From contig NC_011071.1 of NCBI RefSeq assembly GCF_000020665.1, positions 3,896,501-3,960,500 on the forward strand: 64,000 bases of DNA. Direction: 5' to 3'. The notes under the pieces were generated by a model that had not been told where the DNA came from, made no database searches, and was given only the letters and a program-made list of their open reading frames with translations. The translations under genes were made by a program, and so were the position numbers. Source of the stretch: Stenotrophomonas maltophilia R551-3 (lineage in GTDB: Bacteria; Pseudomonadota; Gammaproteobacteria; Xanthomonadales; Xanthomonadaceae). This document shows positions 1-8,748 of the stretch, piece after piece; position 1 is the first letter of the stretch, and each line of letters starts with the position of its first letter.

Positions 1-106
1 GCGCGACCGACGTGAACACCTGGCCGACCAGCTTCTGCTTGTCCTTGGCGGCGACGTCGCGGAACCCGAAATGGGTGGTACCGGATTTGTAGGGGGATTC
101 GCTCAT
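1..106 (-). CDS. ubiE: UbiE methyltransferase, N-terminal fragment
   Basis: Only the first 35 codons lie in the window and the gene runs off the left edge. The translation contains TTHFGFRDVA followed by a VGQVFTSVA stretch, which matches the conserved start of UbiE (TTHFGF..V.....V..VF.SVA). UbiE is the SAM-dependent C-methyltransferase of ubiquinone and menaquinone synthesis. The ATG lies 80 bp from the divergent deaminase gene start, so both promoters must lie in or near that gap. Identification rests on this short segment only. Confidence 0.75.
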   Translation of the reverse strand, partial: MSESPYKSGTTHFGFRDVAAKDKQKLVGQVFTSVA

Positions 107-185
107 GCCCCGATTATCGCACCGCCGGGGGCCATCGGCACCCCCTGCCCGTATCATGGCGGGCCATGACTTACCGGAGCCCCGC

Positions 186-638
186 ATGATCACCACGCCC
201 GACTACCAGGCCCTGCTGCAGACCGCCATCGCCGAAGCCCGCCAGGGCCTGGCCGAGGGTGGCGTGCCGATCGGCGCGGCGCTGTACCACAACGACGGCC
301 GTCTGCTTGGCTGCGGCCACAATCGCCGCGTGCAGGAAAGCGACCCGTCAGTGCATGGCGAGACCGATGCCTTCCGCAAGGCCGGCCGCCAGCGCCGTTA
401 CCAGGACACCATCATGGTCACCACCCTGGCGCCGTGCTGGTACTGCTCGGGCCTGGTGCGCCAGTTCAACATCGGCACCGTGGTGGTCGGCGAATCGCGC
501 ACCTTCCAGGGCGGCATCGACTGGCTGCGCGAAAACGGCGTCAAGGTGATCGACCTGGACAGCCAGGAATGCGTGGACCTGCTGGGCGGCTTCATTGCGC
601 AGCACCCGGAGATCTGGAACGAAGACATCGGTGAATGA
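186..638 (+). CDS. cytosine deaminase-like nucleoside/base deaminase
   Basis: A 150-residue zinc-dependent deaminase. The zinc site is visible as H57-x-E59 (VHGETDAFR) and C84-x-x-C87 (APCWYCS), the cytidine/deoxycytidylate deaminase fold signature. Spacing, length and the C-terminal EIWNEDIGE tail resemble yeast cytosine deaminase (FCY1, about 158 residues) more than TadA, so conversion of cytosine to uracil in pyrimidine salvage is the likely reaction. The ATG at 186 is chosen over the in-frame start at 105 because GGAG sits just upstream and the extra 27 codons are not family-like. Substrate is inferred from similarity; guanine or another base remains possible. Confidence 0.8.
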   Translation: MITTPDYQALLQTAIAEARQGLAEGGVPIGAALYHNDGRLLGCGHNRRVQESDPSVHGETDAFRKAGRQRRYQDTIMVTTLAPCWYCSGLVRQFNIGTVVVGESRTFQGGIDWLRENGVKVIDLDSQECVDLLGGFIAQHPEIWNEDIGE

Positions 639-836
639 ACACCGCGCAGCCTCCTGTTGAACCCGCTTAATGAACGCTTCAGTGCCGGCACATCCTTGTG
701 CCGGCAGCGTTTGCGGCAATCGCCGTGAACCGGTGCACAGTCAGTTGCCCTGCATGCACACGCGCCGGTAACACCCCAGCCCGCCATCGCACCTAGGGTG
801 GAATGACCGGGGCCCCTTTCCCCGGCGGAGCCAGCC

Positions 837-1094
837 ATGTGCGCGCTCGCCCTACGCTCCACGCCCGACCCGGCCCTTGCCGGCATCCGCGACCGATTGA
901 CGCAGCAGTTCGCGCTGCATCGACGCACCGCGCCGTTCTGGACCGCTTACCAGGGATTGCAGCAGGAAGTGATCCACGCCCACCCGCGTGATCATGTCCG
1001 GCTGTGCAACGCCATGGCCGACATCGCCGAAGACCTCGGTGCAGTGACCCACGCGCAGCTGCTCGATGGCAACACCGGCTGCACGCCGCGCTGA
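837..1094 (+). CDS. small hypothetical protein
   Basis: An 85-residue protein I do not recognise. A GGCGGAG ribosome-binding site lies about 8 bp before the ATG. The product is soluble-looking, with no signal peptide or membrane segment, and has alternating charged and hydrophobic residues consistent with helices. It sits between the deaminase gene and another small unknown gene on the same strand. Support is limited to the ribosome-binding site and reading frame. Confidence 0.5.
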   Translation: MCALALRSTPDPALAGIRDRLTQQFALHRRTAPFWTAYQGLQQEVIHAHPRDHVRLCNAMADIAEDLGAVTHAQLLDGNTGCTPR

Positions 1095-1168
1095 CGCGGC
1101 ATGCACCGGCGCATACGCCACACTGCGATGAACCCCCACTCCCATCCACCTCAACCGATTGGATCGAC

Positions 1169-1495
1169 ATGCACGCTGAAGTTCCCACCATTCCCCCGGT
1201 CATCAATGTCGATGCCGAGCTTGATCACTGGCGCCGCCAGCATGCCGACGGCGCACTACCGCACAACTCGTTCGGTTCGTACGTGCCGTGGATCAAGTTC
1301 GCCTGCGATTCGCTGATCACCCAGCCGCGCGCAAGCAATGCCCAGCGCGACGAGATGTTCCAGACCCAGTACGCGCTGCAGATCATGCCGCGGCTGAGCG
1401 AGTCCCAGGCCCGCGAGTTCGTCGACCGCTGCTGGCAGCATGTCTACCAGACCAGCCCGGTGCGGCTGCAGGACGCTCCGCGCCTGCGCGCCTGA
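1169..1495 (+). CDS. small hypothetical protein
   Basis: A 108-residue protein beginning MHAEVPTIPPV. The frame is open further upstream to 1004, but the ATG at 1169 is the first that does not overlap the preceding small gene. The product has no signal peptide or transmembrane segment; it contains a Trp-rich N-terminal half (DHWRRQ, YVPWIKF) and a helical C-terminal half. I recognise no domain. The next gene follows 73 bp later on the same strand. Confidence 0.5.
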   Translation: MHAEVPTIPPVINVDAELDHWRRQHADGALPHNSFGSYVPWIKFACDSLITQPRASNAQRDEMFQTQYALQIMPRLSESQAREFVDRCWQHVYQTSPVRLQDAPRLRA

Positions 1496-1568
1496 GCCGA
1501 TCCACGGCTGCACGGCCCCTGCACGGGCCACTGCCGATCATCCTCGTCATCTGAGTAGGACGACGACG

Positions 1569-1991
1569 ATGAAAGCAAGAAACCTGTTCAATACGATCGC
1601 CAAGAAGGCTGCGGCCGCCACCGGTTCGCCGTGGACCTTCCTGGCTGCGGTGATGATCGTGGTGATATGGGGCATCAGCGGGCCCGTGTTTGGATTCAAC
1701 GACACCTGGCAGCTGGTGATCAACACCGGCACCACGATCATCACCTTCCTGATGGTGTTCCTGATCCAGCACACGCAGAACGCCGATACCGCGGCGATGC
1801 AGATCAAGCTGGACGAACTGATCCGGGCGACGGCCGAAGCCAACAACGAGCTTCTGGACCTGGAGGAATTGGACGAAGAGCGCCTGGAGGAGATCCGCGC
1901 CGAATACGAGCAGATGGCGCGCGAGGCCGGTGACGCACTGGCGCGCGTACGCGCCTGCCACGGCGTGCGCCGGGATGATGAAGCGGTCTAG
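1569..1991 (+). CDS. low-affinity iron permease family small membrane protein
   Basis: A 140-residue protein with two predicted membrane helices (about 22-40 and 50-68) and the family stretch DTWQLVINTGTTIITFLMVF followed by LIQHTQN. This matches the bacterial branch of the low-affinity iron permease family (PF04120). The C-terminal half is a charged amphipathic helix rich in Glu and Arg (LEELDEERLEEIRAEYEQ), probably cytoplasmic. The ATG at 1569 gives the canonical N-terminus; the longer frame from 1440 would add unrelated residues. Iron transport by the bacterial members is an annotation carried over from fungal Fet4 and is not shown by the sequence. Confidence 0.75.
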   Translation: MKARNLFNTIAKKAAAATGSPWTFLAAVMIVVIWGISGPVFGFNDTWQLVINTGTTIITFLMVFLIQHTQNADTAAMQIKLDELIRATAEANNELLDLEELDEERLEEIRAEYEQMAREAGDALARVRACHGVRRDDEAV

Positions 1992-2004
1992 CGCACACGC
2001 TCTG

Positions 2005-2027
2005 GTAGCGCCGGGCCATGCCCGGCG
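2005..2027 (+). repeat. SMAG-type REP, single copy upstream of RAYT
   Basis: GTAG followed by a GCCGGGCcatGCCCGGC stem-loop. This is the 5' flank of the REP-associated transposase gene and matches the head sequence and stem of the other SMAG repeats in the window. Confidence 0.85.
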
Positions 2028-2110
2028 AGCGCGTGAACCAGATGATCCCCACATAATCCGATGGCGGATGCCTATGGCAACAAGCGCCTGCCATTGCGCA
2101 GGCTGCGTCC

Positions 2111-2563
2111 ATGTCCAGCCGTCATCTCCAGCGTGGTCGCGATTCCCGTATCGATGGCTGCTACGTGCTAACCACCGTTGTCCGGCGTCGGTGCCGGGTG
2201 TTTGACGATCCACGCTGTGCAACCTGTCTTGTGGACGCGCTGCGATTCGTCGAATCCATGGGACTCAGCCACTCCTTTGCCTGGGTTGTCATGCCTGACC
2301 ACCTGCATTGGCTGGTGCAACTACGTGACGGTTCGCTCGCACGGCTGATGGGAACACTCAAGTCACGCAGCAGCAGGCTGCTGGGGCAGCAATTCGGGAT
2401 CGAGACGCCACTTTGGCAGCCGAGTTACTTCGACCATGCGGTGCGCCATGAGGATGCATTGAGACGCCACGCGCTTTACATCCTCGGCAATCCCGTTCGG
2501 GCTGGACTGGCGAGCCGGCTGGATGAGTATCCGTTTGCGTGGTGCCACTGGCCCCAGCGGTAG
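2111..2563 (+). CDS. REP-associated tyrosine transposase (RAYT)
   Basis: A 150-residue single-domain Y1 transposase of the IS200/RAYT class. The HUH metal motif is H64-L-H66 (MPDHLHWL), and the helix YILGNPVRAGL supplies Tyr123 as the probable nucleophile. RAYTs are thought to nick and move REP sequences as single-stranded DNA. The gene is bracketed by GTAG-headed REPs at 2005-2027, 2585-2607 and inverted at 2658-2680, exactly the arrangement expected for a RAYT with its cognate REPs. No IS-like terminal inverted repeats or target duplication are seen, so it is best viewed as a resident domesticated enzyme. All catalytic residues appear intact. Confidence 0.9.
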   Translation: MSSRHLQRGRDSRIDGCYVLTTVVRRRCRVFDDPRCATCLVDALRFVESMGLSHSFAWVVMPDHLHWLVQLRDGSLARLMGTLKSRSSRLLGQQFGIETPLWQPSYFDHAVRHEDALRRHALYILGNPVRAGLASRLDEYPFAWCHWPQR

Positions 2564-2584
2564 CACCGGATGGCCTGCGCTGCA

Positions 2585-2680
2585 GTAGCGCCGGGCCAAG
2601 CCCGGCGAACGCAATGCGCGGTCTGCGCCAAGCAGCATGAACATCAGATCGAAAAGCCGCCGGGCATGGCCCGGCGCTAC
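2585..2680. repeat. SMAG REP pair, head-to-head inverted
   Basis: A forward GTAG-headed copy at 2585-2607 (with CCAAG replacing CCATG in the loop) is followed by an inverted copy ending CTAC at 2658-2680. The pair lies between the RAYT stop codon and the smeF stop codon, so it can also act as a transcription boundary between convergent genes. Confidence 0.85.
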
Positions 2681-2694
2681 CGGATGGCTCGCGC

Positions 2695-4080
2695 TTATCC
2701 GCGTTCGTGCCAGCCGCCGCCCAGCACCTTGTACAGGGTGATGCGGTTGGACTGCTGGGCCAGCTGCGCCTGCAGCTGCGTCTGCTGCGCGTTGTAGGCG
2801 GTACGACGCGCGTCGAGCAGGGTCACGAAGCTGTCCAGGCCAGCGTCATAGCGTGCCTGCGACAGGCGGTTGGCCTGTTCGGCCGCTTCCACCAGGCGCT
2901 GCTGTGAACTCACCTGCTCATCCAGACTGACGTTCAACGCCAGCGCATCGGCGGTTTCGCGGAAGCCCACCTGGATCGACTTCTCGTACTGCGCCAGCGC
3001 AATGTCACGGTCCGCATTGGCGATGGCCAGATTGGCGCGCAGCTTGCCCCCCTGGAAGATCGGCAGCGTGATCTTCGGCAGGAAGCTCCACACGCGGGTC
3101 CCGCTGTCGAACAGGTTGGACAATTCGCTCGAACCACTACCGATGCTGCCGGTCAGCGAGATGCTCGGGAAGAACGCCGCGCGTGCCGCACCGATGTTGG
3201 CGTTGGCCGCCAGCAGCTGATGTTCGGCGGCCATGATGTCCGGGCGCTGCAGCAACACGTCGCTGGGCAGGCCGGCCGGCGGCGGTGCCAGTGCCAGCAG
3301 CTGCGGTTCGATGCTGTCCGGCAGCAGTGCCGGATCCAGCTGGCCACCGGCCAGCAGCGCCAGCGCATTGCGGTCCTGGGCCAGCTGGCCACGCAGGCGT
3401 GCAGCATCCGTACGTGCGGTCTCGACCAGGGTACGGGTCTGGGTCAGCTCCAGCGCCGAACTGCCACCACGCTCGTGGCGGGCCTCGGCCAGGCGCAGCG
3501 AATCCTCGTAGGTCTTCAGCGTGGCATCGGCGATCTTCAGCCGCTGCGCATCAGCCCCGTAGGTCAGCCACGCGGTGGCGGTCTCGGCCACCAGGCTCAA
3601 CTGCGCGTTGCGGCGGTTGGCGGCCACGGCGAAGTACTGCTGCAGCGCCGCTTCACTGAGATTGCGCACGCGGCCGAACAGATCCAGCTCGAACTCGGCT
3701 ACGCCAACACCGGCGGTGAACTGCTCGGTGACACCGGCGTCGGTACCACGGCGGTCCATCTGGCCGGTGACGGCCACGCCGGGCACACGGTCGGCGCGCT
3801 GTACGCGGTACTGGCCGCGCGCGCGTTCAACGTTGAGTACGGCCACGCGCAGGTCGCGGTTGTTCTGCAGCGACTGGTCGATCACCTGCTGCAGGCGCGC
3901 ATCGGTGAAGAAGTCGCGCCAGCCGACGGCGGCGACATCGGCCACCTCGCCCTGCGCGGCCTCGGCCGGCCACTGCGCCGGAATGGCCGGAGCAACGGCG
4001 GTGTTCTTCGGCACCAGGGTGGAGCAGCCGGCGAGCGCGAGCGCGGCGGCAATGGAAAGGAACAGGGATGCACTTTTCAT
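2695..4080 (-). CDS. smeF: outer membrane factor of the SmeDEF efflux pump
   Basis: A 461-residue TolC/OprM-family outer membrane channel. It has a lipoprotein signal (SIAAALALAGCS) with lipobox Cys19, then the two repeated OEP helical domains; family landmarks GRVRNLSEAALQQYF, LLQRPDIMAAEHQLLAANA and SYDAGL-like segments are present. The ATG at 4080 has a GGAAG site upstream and gives the known SmeF N-terminus; an in-frame ATG at 4095 would add five residues and is less likely. It is the last gene of smeDEF, separated from smeE by a 125-bp gap containing a REP pair. It completes the envelope-spanning exit duct for drugs pumped by SmeE. Confidence 0.93.
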   Translation of the reverse strand: MKSASLFLSIAAALALAGCSTLVPKNTAVAPAIPAQWPAEAAQGEVADVAAVGWRDFFTDARLQQVIDQSLQNNRDLRVAVLNVERARGQYRVQRADRVPGVAVTGQMDRRGTDAGVTEQFTAGVGVAEFELDLFGRVRNLSEAALQQYFAVAANRRNAQLSLVAETATAWLTYGADAQRLKIADATLKTYEDSLRLAEARHERGGSSALELTQTRTLVETARTDAARLRGQLAQDRNALALLAGGQLDPALLPDSIEPQLLALAPPPAGLPSDVLLQRPDIMAAEHQLLAANANIGAARAAFFPSISLTGSIGSGSSELSNLFDSGTRVWSFLPKITLPIFQGGKLRANLAIANADRDIALAQYEKSIQVGFRETADALALNVSLDEQVSSQQRLVEAAEQANRLSQARYDAGLDSFVTLLDARRTAYNAQQTQLQAQLAQQSNRITLYKVLGGGWHERG

Positions 4081-4117
4081 GGGAATGACTTCCATCGGTA
4101 CTGCCGGATGGCAGGAG

Positions 4118-4196
4118 GTAGTGCCGGCCGCTGGCCGGCAACCTCGTTGGATTCACATCACGCGGGCAGTAGGTGCCGGCCAGCGGCCGGCACTAC
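4118..4196. repeat. variant SMAG REP pair inside the smeDEF operon
   Basis: GTAG-TGCCGGCCgctGGCCGGCA and its inverse (ending CTAC at 4196) form a large potential hairpin in the smeE-smeF gap. The stem sequence (GCCGGCC) differs from the common GCCGGGC stem, so it belongs to a different SMAG subfamily. It lies within the transcribed region if smeDEF is one mRNA. Confidence 0.85.
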
Positions 4197-4205
4197 CGTT
4201 TCAGG

Positions 4206-7200
4206 TCACGTCGTGGACTTGCGCTTGAACACGCGCTGCACCACCACGAAGAACAGCGGCACGAAGAACACGCCGAGCACGGTGCCGACGATCATGCCGC
4301 CAAGCACGCCGGTGCCGATCGCCTGCTTGGCACCGGAGCCGGCACCGGTGGAGATTGCCAGCGGCACCACGCCCATGCCGAAGGCCAGCGAGGTCATCAC
4401 GATCGGGCGCAAGCGGTCGCGCACGGCGTGCATGATCGACTCGATCAGGCTGGCCCCCTTCTCCAGGTTTTCCTTGGCGAACTCGACGATCAGGATCGCG
4501 TTCTTGCTGGTCAGGCCCACCGTGGTCAGCATCGCCACCTGGAAGTAGATGTCGCGCTCCATGCCGCGGAAGGTATTGGCCAGCACTGCACCGAGGATGC
4601 CCAGCGGCGCCACCAGCAGCACCGAAGTCGGCACGCTCCAGCTTTCATACAGGGCGGCAAGGCACAGGAACACGATCATCAGCGACAGCGTGTACAGCAG
4701 CGGCGTCTGCGAACCGGCCTGGCGTTCCTGGTAGGACATCGCCGTCCACTCGACACCGAAGCCCTGCGGCAGCTGCTTGGCCAGCTGTTCGATCTCGGCC
4801 ATCGCATCACCCGAGGCCACGCCCGGCGCCGGCTCACCCTGGATCTCGGTGGCCGACACGCCGTTGTAGCGCTCCAGGCGCGGCGAACCGTAGTCCCAGC
4901 GCTTGCTGGCGAAGGCGCTGAACGGAACCATCTCGCCCTTGTCGTTCTTCACCGACCAGAGATCAAAGTCCTCCGGCACCATGCGGAACGCCTGGTCGGC
5001 CTGCACGAACACGCGCTTGACGCGGCCGCGATCGACGAAGTCATCGATGTACGAGCTGCCCCACGCGGTGGCCAGGGTGGTGTTGATCTGGTCGATCGAC
5101 AGCCCCAGCGACGTCGCCTTGGCCACATCGATATCGATGCGGAACTGCGGCGTGTCTTCCTGGCCGTTCGGACGCACGTTGGCCAGCTTGCTGCTCTGGG
5201 CGGCCAGGCCCAGCAGCTGGTTGCGCGCCGCCACCAGGGCTTCATGGCCCTGGCCGCTGTTGTCCTTCAGGAAGAAGGTGTAACCCGAGGCGGTGCCCAG
5301 TTCTGGAATGGCCGGCGGCGGGAAGGCGAAGATGAAGGCATCCTTGATCTGGCCCAGTGCTGCCATCGCGCGGCCGGTGATCGGCATCACGCCGTTGTCG
5401 GCATCACGGTCCTTCCAGTCCTTCAGCTTGACGAAGGCCATGCCCGCGTTCTGGCCCATGCCGGCGAAGCTGAAGCCCTGCACCGAGAACACCGACTCGA
5501 CCGCGTCCTTCTCGTTTTCCATGAAGTGCTTTTCAAGCGCGGCGATCGACTCCAGCGTGCGCTCCTGGGTGGCACCGACCGGTGCCTGCACCAGCGCCAT
5601 CAGCACGCCCTGGTCTTCATTGGGCAGGAACGAGCTGGGCAGGCGCACGAACAGCACGCCCATCAGCAGGAACAGTGCGGCGACGATGCCCATGAACCGC
5701 CACGGGCGATGCAGGATGCCGCGCACGCCACGCTGGTAGCTCTCGCTGGTGCGGTCGAAGCCACGGTTGAAGCCATTGAAGAAGCGGCCCGACCAGCCCT
5801 TGTGTGCAACGTGGTGCTCGCCCTTCTTCAGCGGCTTGAGCATGGTGGCGCACAGTGCCGGGGTCAGCACGATCGCGACCAGCACGGACAATGCCATCGC
5901 CGAAACGATCGTGGCCGAGAACTGCCGGTAGATCACACCGGTGGAGCCGCTCATGAAGGCCATCGGCACGAACACCGCCGACAACACCAGACCGATACCC
6001 ACCAGTGCGCCGGTGATCTGGCCCATCGACTTGCGGGTGGCCTCCAGCGGCGATAGTCCTTCTTCGGACATGATGCGCTCGACGTTCTCCACCACCACGA
6101 TGGCATCGTCCACCAGCAGGCCAATGGCCAGCACCATCGCGAACATGGTCAGCATGTTCACCGAGAAGCCCAGCACCGACAGCACGCCGAAGGTACCCAG
6201 CAGCACCACCGGCACGGCGATGGTCGGGATCAGGGTGGCGCGGAAGTTCTGCAGGAACAGGTACATCACCACGAACACCAGCACGATCGCTTCAAGCAGG
6301 GTCTGCACCACGCCCTTGATCGACACGCGCACGAACGGAGTGGTGTCGTACGGGATCTCGGCCTTCAGGCCGGCCGGGAAGAAACCTTCCAGTTCCTTCA
6401 GGGTTGCATCGACACCGGCAGCGGTATCCAGCGCGTTGGCGCCGGTGGCCAGGGTAACGGCCAGGCCGCTGGCCGGCTGGCCGTTGTAGCGGGTGACGAA
6501 ATCGTAGGACTCGGCGCCCAGCTCGACGCGGGCGACATCGCCCAGGCGCAGTTCGGCACCGTCCTGCGCGCCGCGCACGATGATGTTGCGGAACTGTTCC
6601 GGGGTCTGCAGGCGCGACTGCGCATTGATGGTGGCGTTGAGCTGCTGGCCCTTCACCGACGGCGCACCGCCCAGCTGGCCAATGGCCACCTGCGCGTTCT
6701 GGGCCTTGATCGCGGCAGTCACTTCCGGCACCGACAGGCCATAGGTATGCAGCTTGTTCGGGTCCAGCCAGATGCGCATGGCGTACTTGCCACCGAAGAC
6801 CTGGATGTTGCCCACGCCCGGCACGCGGCTCAGACGGTCAACGACGTTGGAACCGACGTAGTCGGCGATGTCGTTGGCATCCATGCTGCCGTCTTCGGAC
6901 ACGAAGGCGATGACGTTCAGGAAGCCCGAGCTGGACTTGGCCACGTTGATGCCCTGCCGCTGCACTTCCTGCGGCAGCAGCGGCATGGCCAGCTGCAGCT
7001 TGTTCTGCACCTGCACCTGGGCGATGTCCGGGTTGGTTCCGCTCTCGAAGGTCAGGGTGATGGTGGCCTGGCCATTGGACGAGCTGTTGGAGGAGAAGTA
7101 GATCAGGCCATCCAGGCCCTTCATGTTCTGCTCGATGATCTGCGTCACCGAGTCTTCGACCACCTTGGCCGAAGCACCCGGATAGCTGGCGCTGATTTCC

Positions 7201-7328
7201 ACCGCCGGCGGTGCGACGTTGGGGTACATCGAGATCGGCAGCTTGAACAGGGCCAGGCCGCCGGCGAGCATGATGATGATCGCGATGACCCACGCGAAGA
7301 TGGGTCGATCGATGAAGAAACGTGCCAT
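4206..7328 (-). CDS. smeE: RND multidrug efflux transporter SmeE
   Basis: A 1040-residue HAE1-family inner membrane proton/drug antiporter. The N-terminus [17 protein letters not shown] is typical of AcrB-like pumps. The TM4 signature [18 protein letters not shown] carries the paired Asp residues of the proton relay, and duplicated periplasmic porter domains surround two sets of six membrane helices. Length equals that of AcrB/MexB-class pumps, with no truncation. With SmeD and SmeF it forms a tripartite pump that in S. maltophilia exports quinolones, tetracyclines, chloramphenicol and other agents. It starts 12 bp after the smeD stop codon, consistent with one operon under SmeT control. Confidence 0.95.
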   Translation of the reverse strand: MARFFIDRPIFAWVIAIIIMLAGGLALFKLPISMYPNVAPPAVEISASYPGASAKVVEDSVTQIIEQNMKGLDGLIYFSSNSSSNGQATITLTFESGTNPDIAQVQVQNKLQLAMPLLPQEVQRQGINVAKSSSGFLNVIAFVSEDGSMDANDIADYVGSNVVDRLSRVPGVGNIQVFGGKYAMRIWLDPNKLHTYGLSVPEVTAAIKAQNAQVAIGQLGGAPSVKGQQLNATINAQSRLQTPEQFRNIIVRGAQDGAELRLGDVARVELGAESYDFVTRYNGQPASGLAVTLATGANALDTAAGVDATLKELEGFFPAGLKAEIPYDTTPFVRVSIKGVVQTLLEAIVLVFVVMYLFLQNFRATLIPTIAVPVVLLGTFGVLSVLGFSVNMLTMFAMVLAIGLLVDDAIVVVENVERIMSEEGLSPLEATRKSMGQITGALVGIGLVLSAVFVPMAFMSGSTGVIYRQFSATIVSAMALSVLVAIVLTPALCATMLKPLKKGEHHVAHKGWSGRFFNGFNRGFDRTSESYQRGVRGILHRPWRFMGIVAALFLLMGVLFVRLPSSFLPNEDQGVLMALVQAPVGATQERTLESIAALEKHFMENEKDAVESVFSVQGFSFAGMGQNAGMAFVKLKDWKDRDADNGVMPITGRAMAALGQIKDAFIFAFPPPAIPELGTASGYTFFLKDNSGQGHEALVAARNQLLGLAAQSSKLANVRPNGQEDTPQFRIDIDVAKATSLGLSIDQINTTLATAWGSSYIDDFVDRGRVKRVFVQADQAFRMVPEDFDLWSVKNDKGEMVPFSAFASKRWDYGSPRLERYNGVSATEIQGEPAPGVASGDAMAEIEQLAKQLPQGFGVEWTAMSYQERQAGSQTPLLYTLSLMIVFLCLAALYESWSVPTSVLLVAPLGILGAVLANTFRGMERDIYFQVAMLTTVGLTSKNAILIVEFAKENLEKGASLIESIMHAVRDRLRPIVMTSLAFGMGVVPLAISTGAGSGAKQAIGTGVLGGMIVGTVLGVFFVPLFFVVVQRVFKRKSTT

Positions 7329-7340
7329 GGGGTTCTCCGC

Positions 7341-8522
7341 TTACTTCGCGCCTGCGGCCGCAGCTGCAGGTTGGGCGGCAGCCGGCTTGGCCGGAGCGGC
7401 ACCCTGTTCGGTGACGTTCACGGGCATGCCCGGGCCGATCTTCTGCAGGCCTTCGACGATGACCTTGTCGCCGGCCTTCAGGCCGTCCTCGACCAGCCAT
7501 TTGTCGCCAACCGTGCGGCTGACCTTGACCGGGCGCGCTTCGACCTTGTTGTCCTTGCCGACCACCATGGCGCTGGTGTCGCCCTTCGGATCACGGGCGA
7601 TGCCCTGCATCGGCACCAGCACCGCATCACTGCGCACGCCGCCGCCGATCACGGCGCGCACGTACATGCCGGGCATCAGCAGGCCATCGGGATTGTCGAC
7701 CTTGACCCGCAGCCCGAAGCTGCCGGTGGCCGGATCGACGCTGACTTCGGAGAACTCCAGCGTGCCCTTGTGGGCGAATTCGCTGCCGTCTTCCATCAGG
7801 ATGCTGACCGGGGTCTGCTGGTTGTCCTGCAGGCGGCCGGCGGCCAGTTCGCGGCGCAGCTGCAGCAGCTCGGCCGAGGACTGGGTGAGGTCGACGTAGA
7901 TCGGGTCCAGCTGCTGCACGGTGGCCAGCGCGGTGGCCTGGCCGGCGCTGACCAGCGCGCCCTGGGTGACGCTGGACTTGCCGATGCGGCCGCTGATCGG
8001 CGCGGTGATGCGCGCGTAGCCGAGGGTGACGTTGGCCGCATCCAGCGATGCCTTGGCGGCACCGACGTCTGCTTCGGCCTGCTTCTGCGCAGCCACGGCG
8101 TTTTCCAGATCCTGCTGGCTGACCGCGTCGACCTTGGCCAGCTCGGTGATGCGCTTGGCGCTCAGGCGGGCGGCATTGGCAGTGGCTTCGGCACGGGCCA
8201 GCTGCGCGCGGGCGCTGTTGGCCTGGGCGCGATAGCTGGCGTCCTCGATCTGGTACAGCGGCTCGCCGGCCTTGACCATTCCGCCTTCGGTGAACAAGCG
8301 CTTGGCGACGATGCCATTGACCTGCGGGCGCACTTCGGCGACCAGGAACGCATTGGTACGACCCGGCAGTTCGCGGGTCAGGCCCACGGTTTCGGACTTC
8401 AGCGTTACCACGGTGACATCGCCCGGGCCCTGCTCGGGGGCCTGGGGTTGGCCGCCACAGGCAGCCACGGTCGCGGCGATCGCCAGCGACAGTGCAAAGG
8501 GTCGGATTCGGCTCAGCAACAT
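7341..8522 (-). CDS. smeD: periplasmic adaptor of the SmeDEF efflux pump
   Basis: A 393-residue membrane fusion protein. It has a lipoprotein signal peptide ending ATVAACGG (Cys22), then the usual order of half lipoyl domain, alpha-hairpin (about 100-165, rich in Ala/Lys/Gln), second half lipoyl (YARITAPISGRIGKS), beta-barrel and membrane-proximal domain. The C-terminal tail is Ala/Pro-rich. The ATG at 8522 is preferred; the frame is open upstream but those residues overlap the operator. It links SmeE to SmeF and is the first gene of the operon divergent from smeT. Confidence 0.94.
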   Translation of the reverse strand: MLLSRIRPFALSLAIAATVAACGGQPQAPEQGPGDVTVVTLKSETVGLTRELPGRTNAFLVAEVRPQVNGIVAKRLFTEGGMVKAGEPLYQIEDASYRAQANSARAQLARAEATANAARLSAKRITELAKVDAVSQQDLENAVAAQKQAEADVGAAKASLDAANVTLGYARITAPISGRIGKSSVTQGALVSAGQATALATVQQLDPIYVDLTQSSAELLQLRRELAAGRLQDNQQTPVSILMEDGSEFAHKGTLEFSEVSVDPATGSFGLRVKVDNPDGLLMPGMYVRAVIGGGVRSDAVLVPMQGIARDPKGDTSAMVVGKDNKVEARPVKVSRTVGDKWLVEDGLKAGDKVIVEGLQKIGPGMPVNVTEQGAAPAKPAAAQPAAAAAGAK

Positions 8523-8675
8523 GACGGAAAGGCTCTTGAAGGAAAGGGTCTCAGCCAGCGCTGATACGGCGGACCCTCCACCAGAACTAGTGAAGACCGT
8601 GCGAACAGCGCCCACCCGATGCGGCGTGGGGGCCGGACTGGCCTGCCACGCACACGACGGCAATGATGGGAACGA

Positions 8676-8706
8676 AATATACATACATGCGTGTTTGTTT
8701 GTAAAC
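8676..8706. promoter_or_regulatory. SmeT operator / overlapping smeT and smeD promoters
   Basis: An AT-rich patch in a GC-rich intergenic region, with repeated ATACAT and TTTGTTTGTAAAC tracts forming a pseudo-palindrome. It matches the location of the roughly 28-bp SmeT operator described for S. maltophilia. On the minus strand a TTTACA -35 (8700-8705) and TATATT -10 (8676-8681) are spaced by 18 bp for smeDEF. On the plus strand TACAAT at 8710-8715 is a candidate smeT -10. A bound SmeT dimer pair would block both promoters. Confidence 0.8.
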
Positions 8707-8748
8707 AGGTACAATTCAGCCACGTTTCACCCGCACTCGTACCTACCC

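Noticed and set aside
683..706. Stem TGCCGGCAC/GTGCCGGCA after the deaminase gene as a terminator
   Set aside because: There is no T tract on either side, so I cannot support it as an intrinsic terminator; it may be a decayed REP-like hairpin.
4173..6056. Open frame of 627 codons antisense to smeE
   Set aside because: Lies wholly opposite the RND transporter gene and has no protein-like features.
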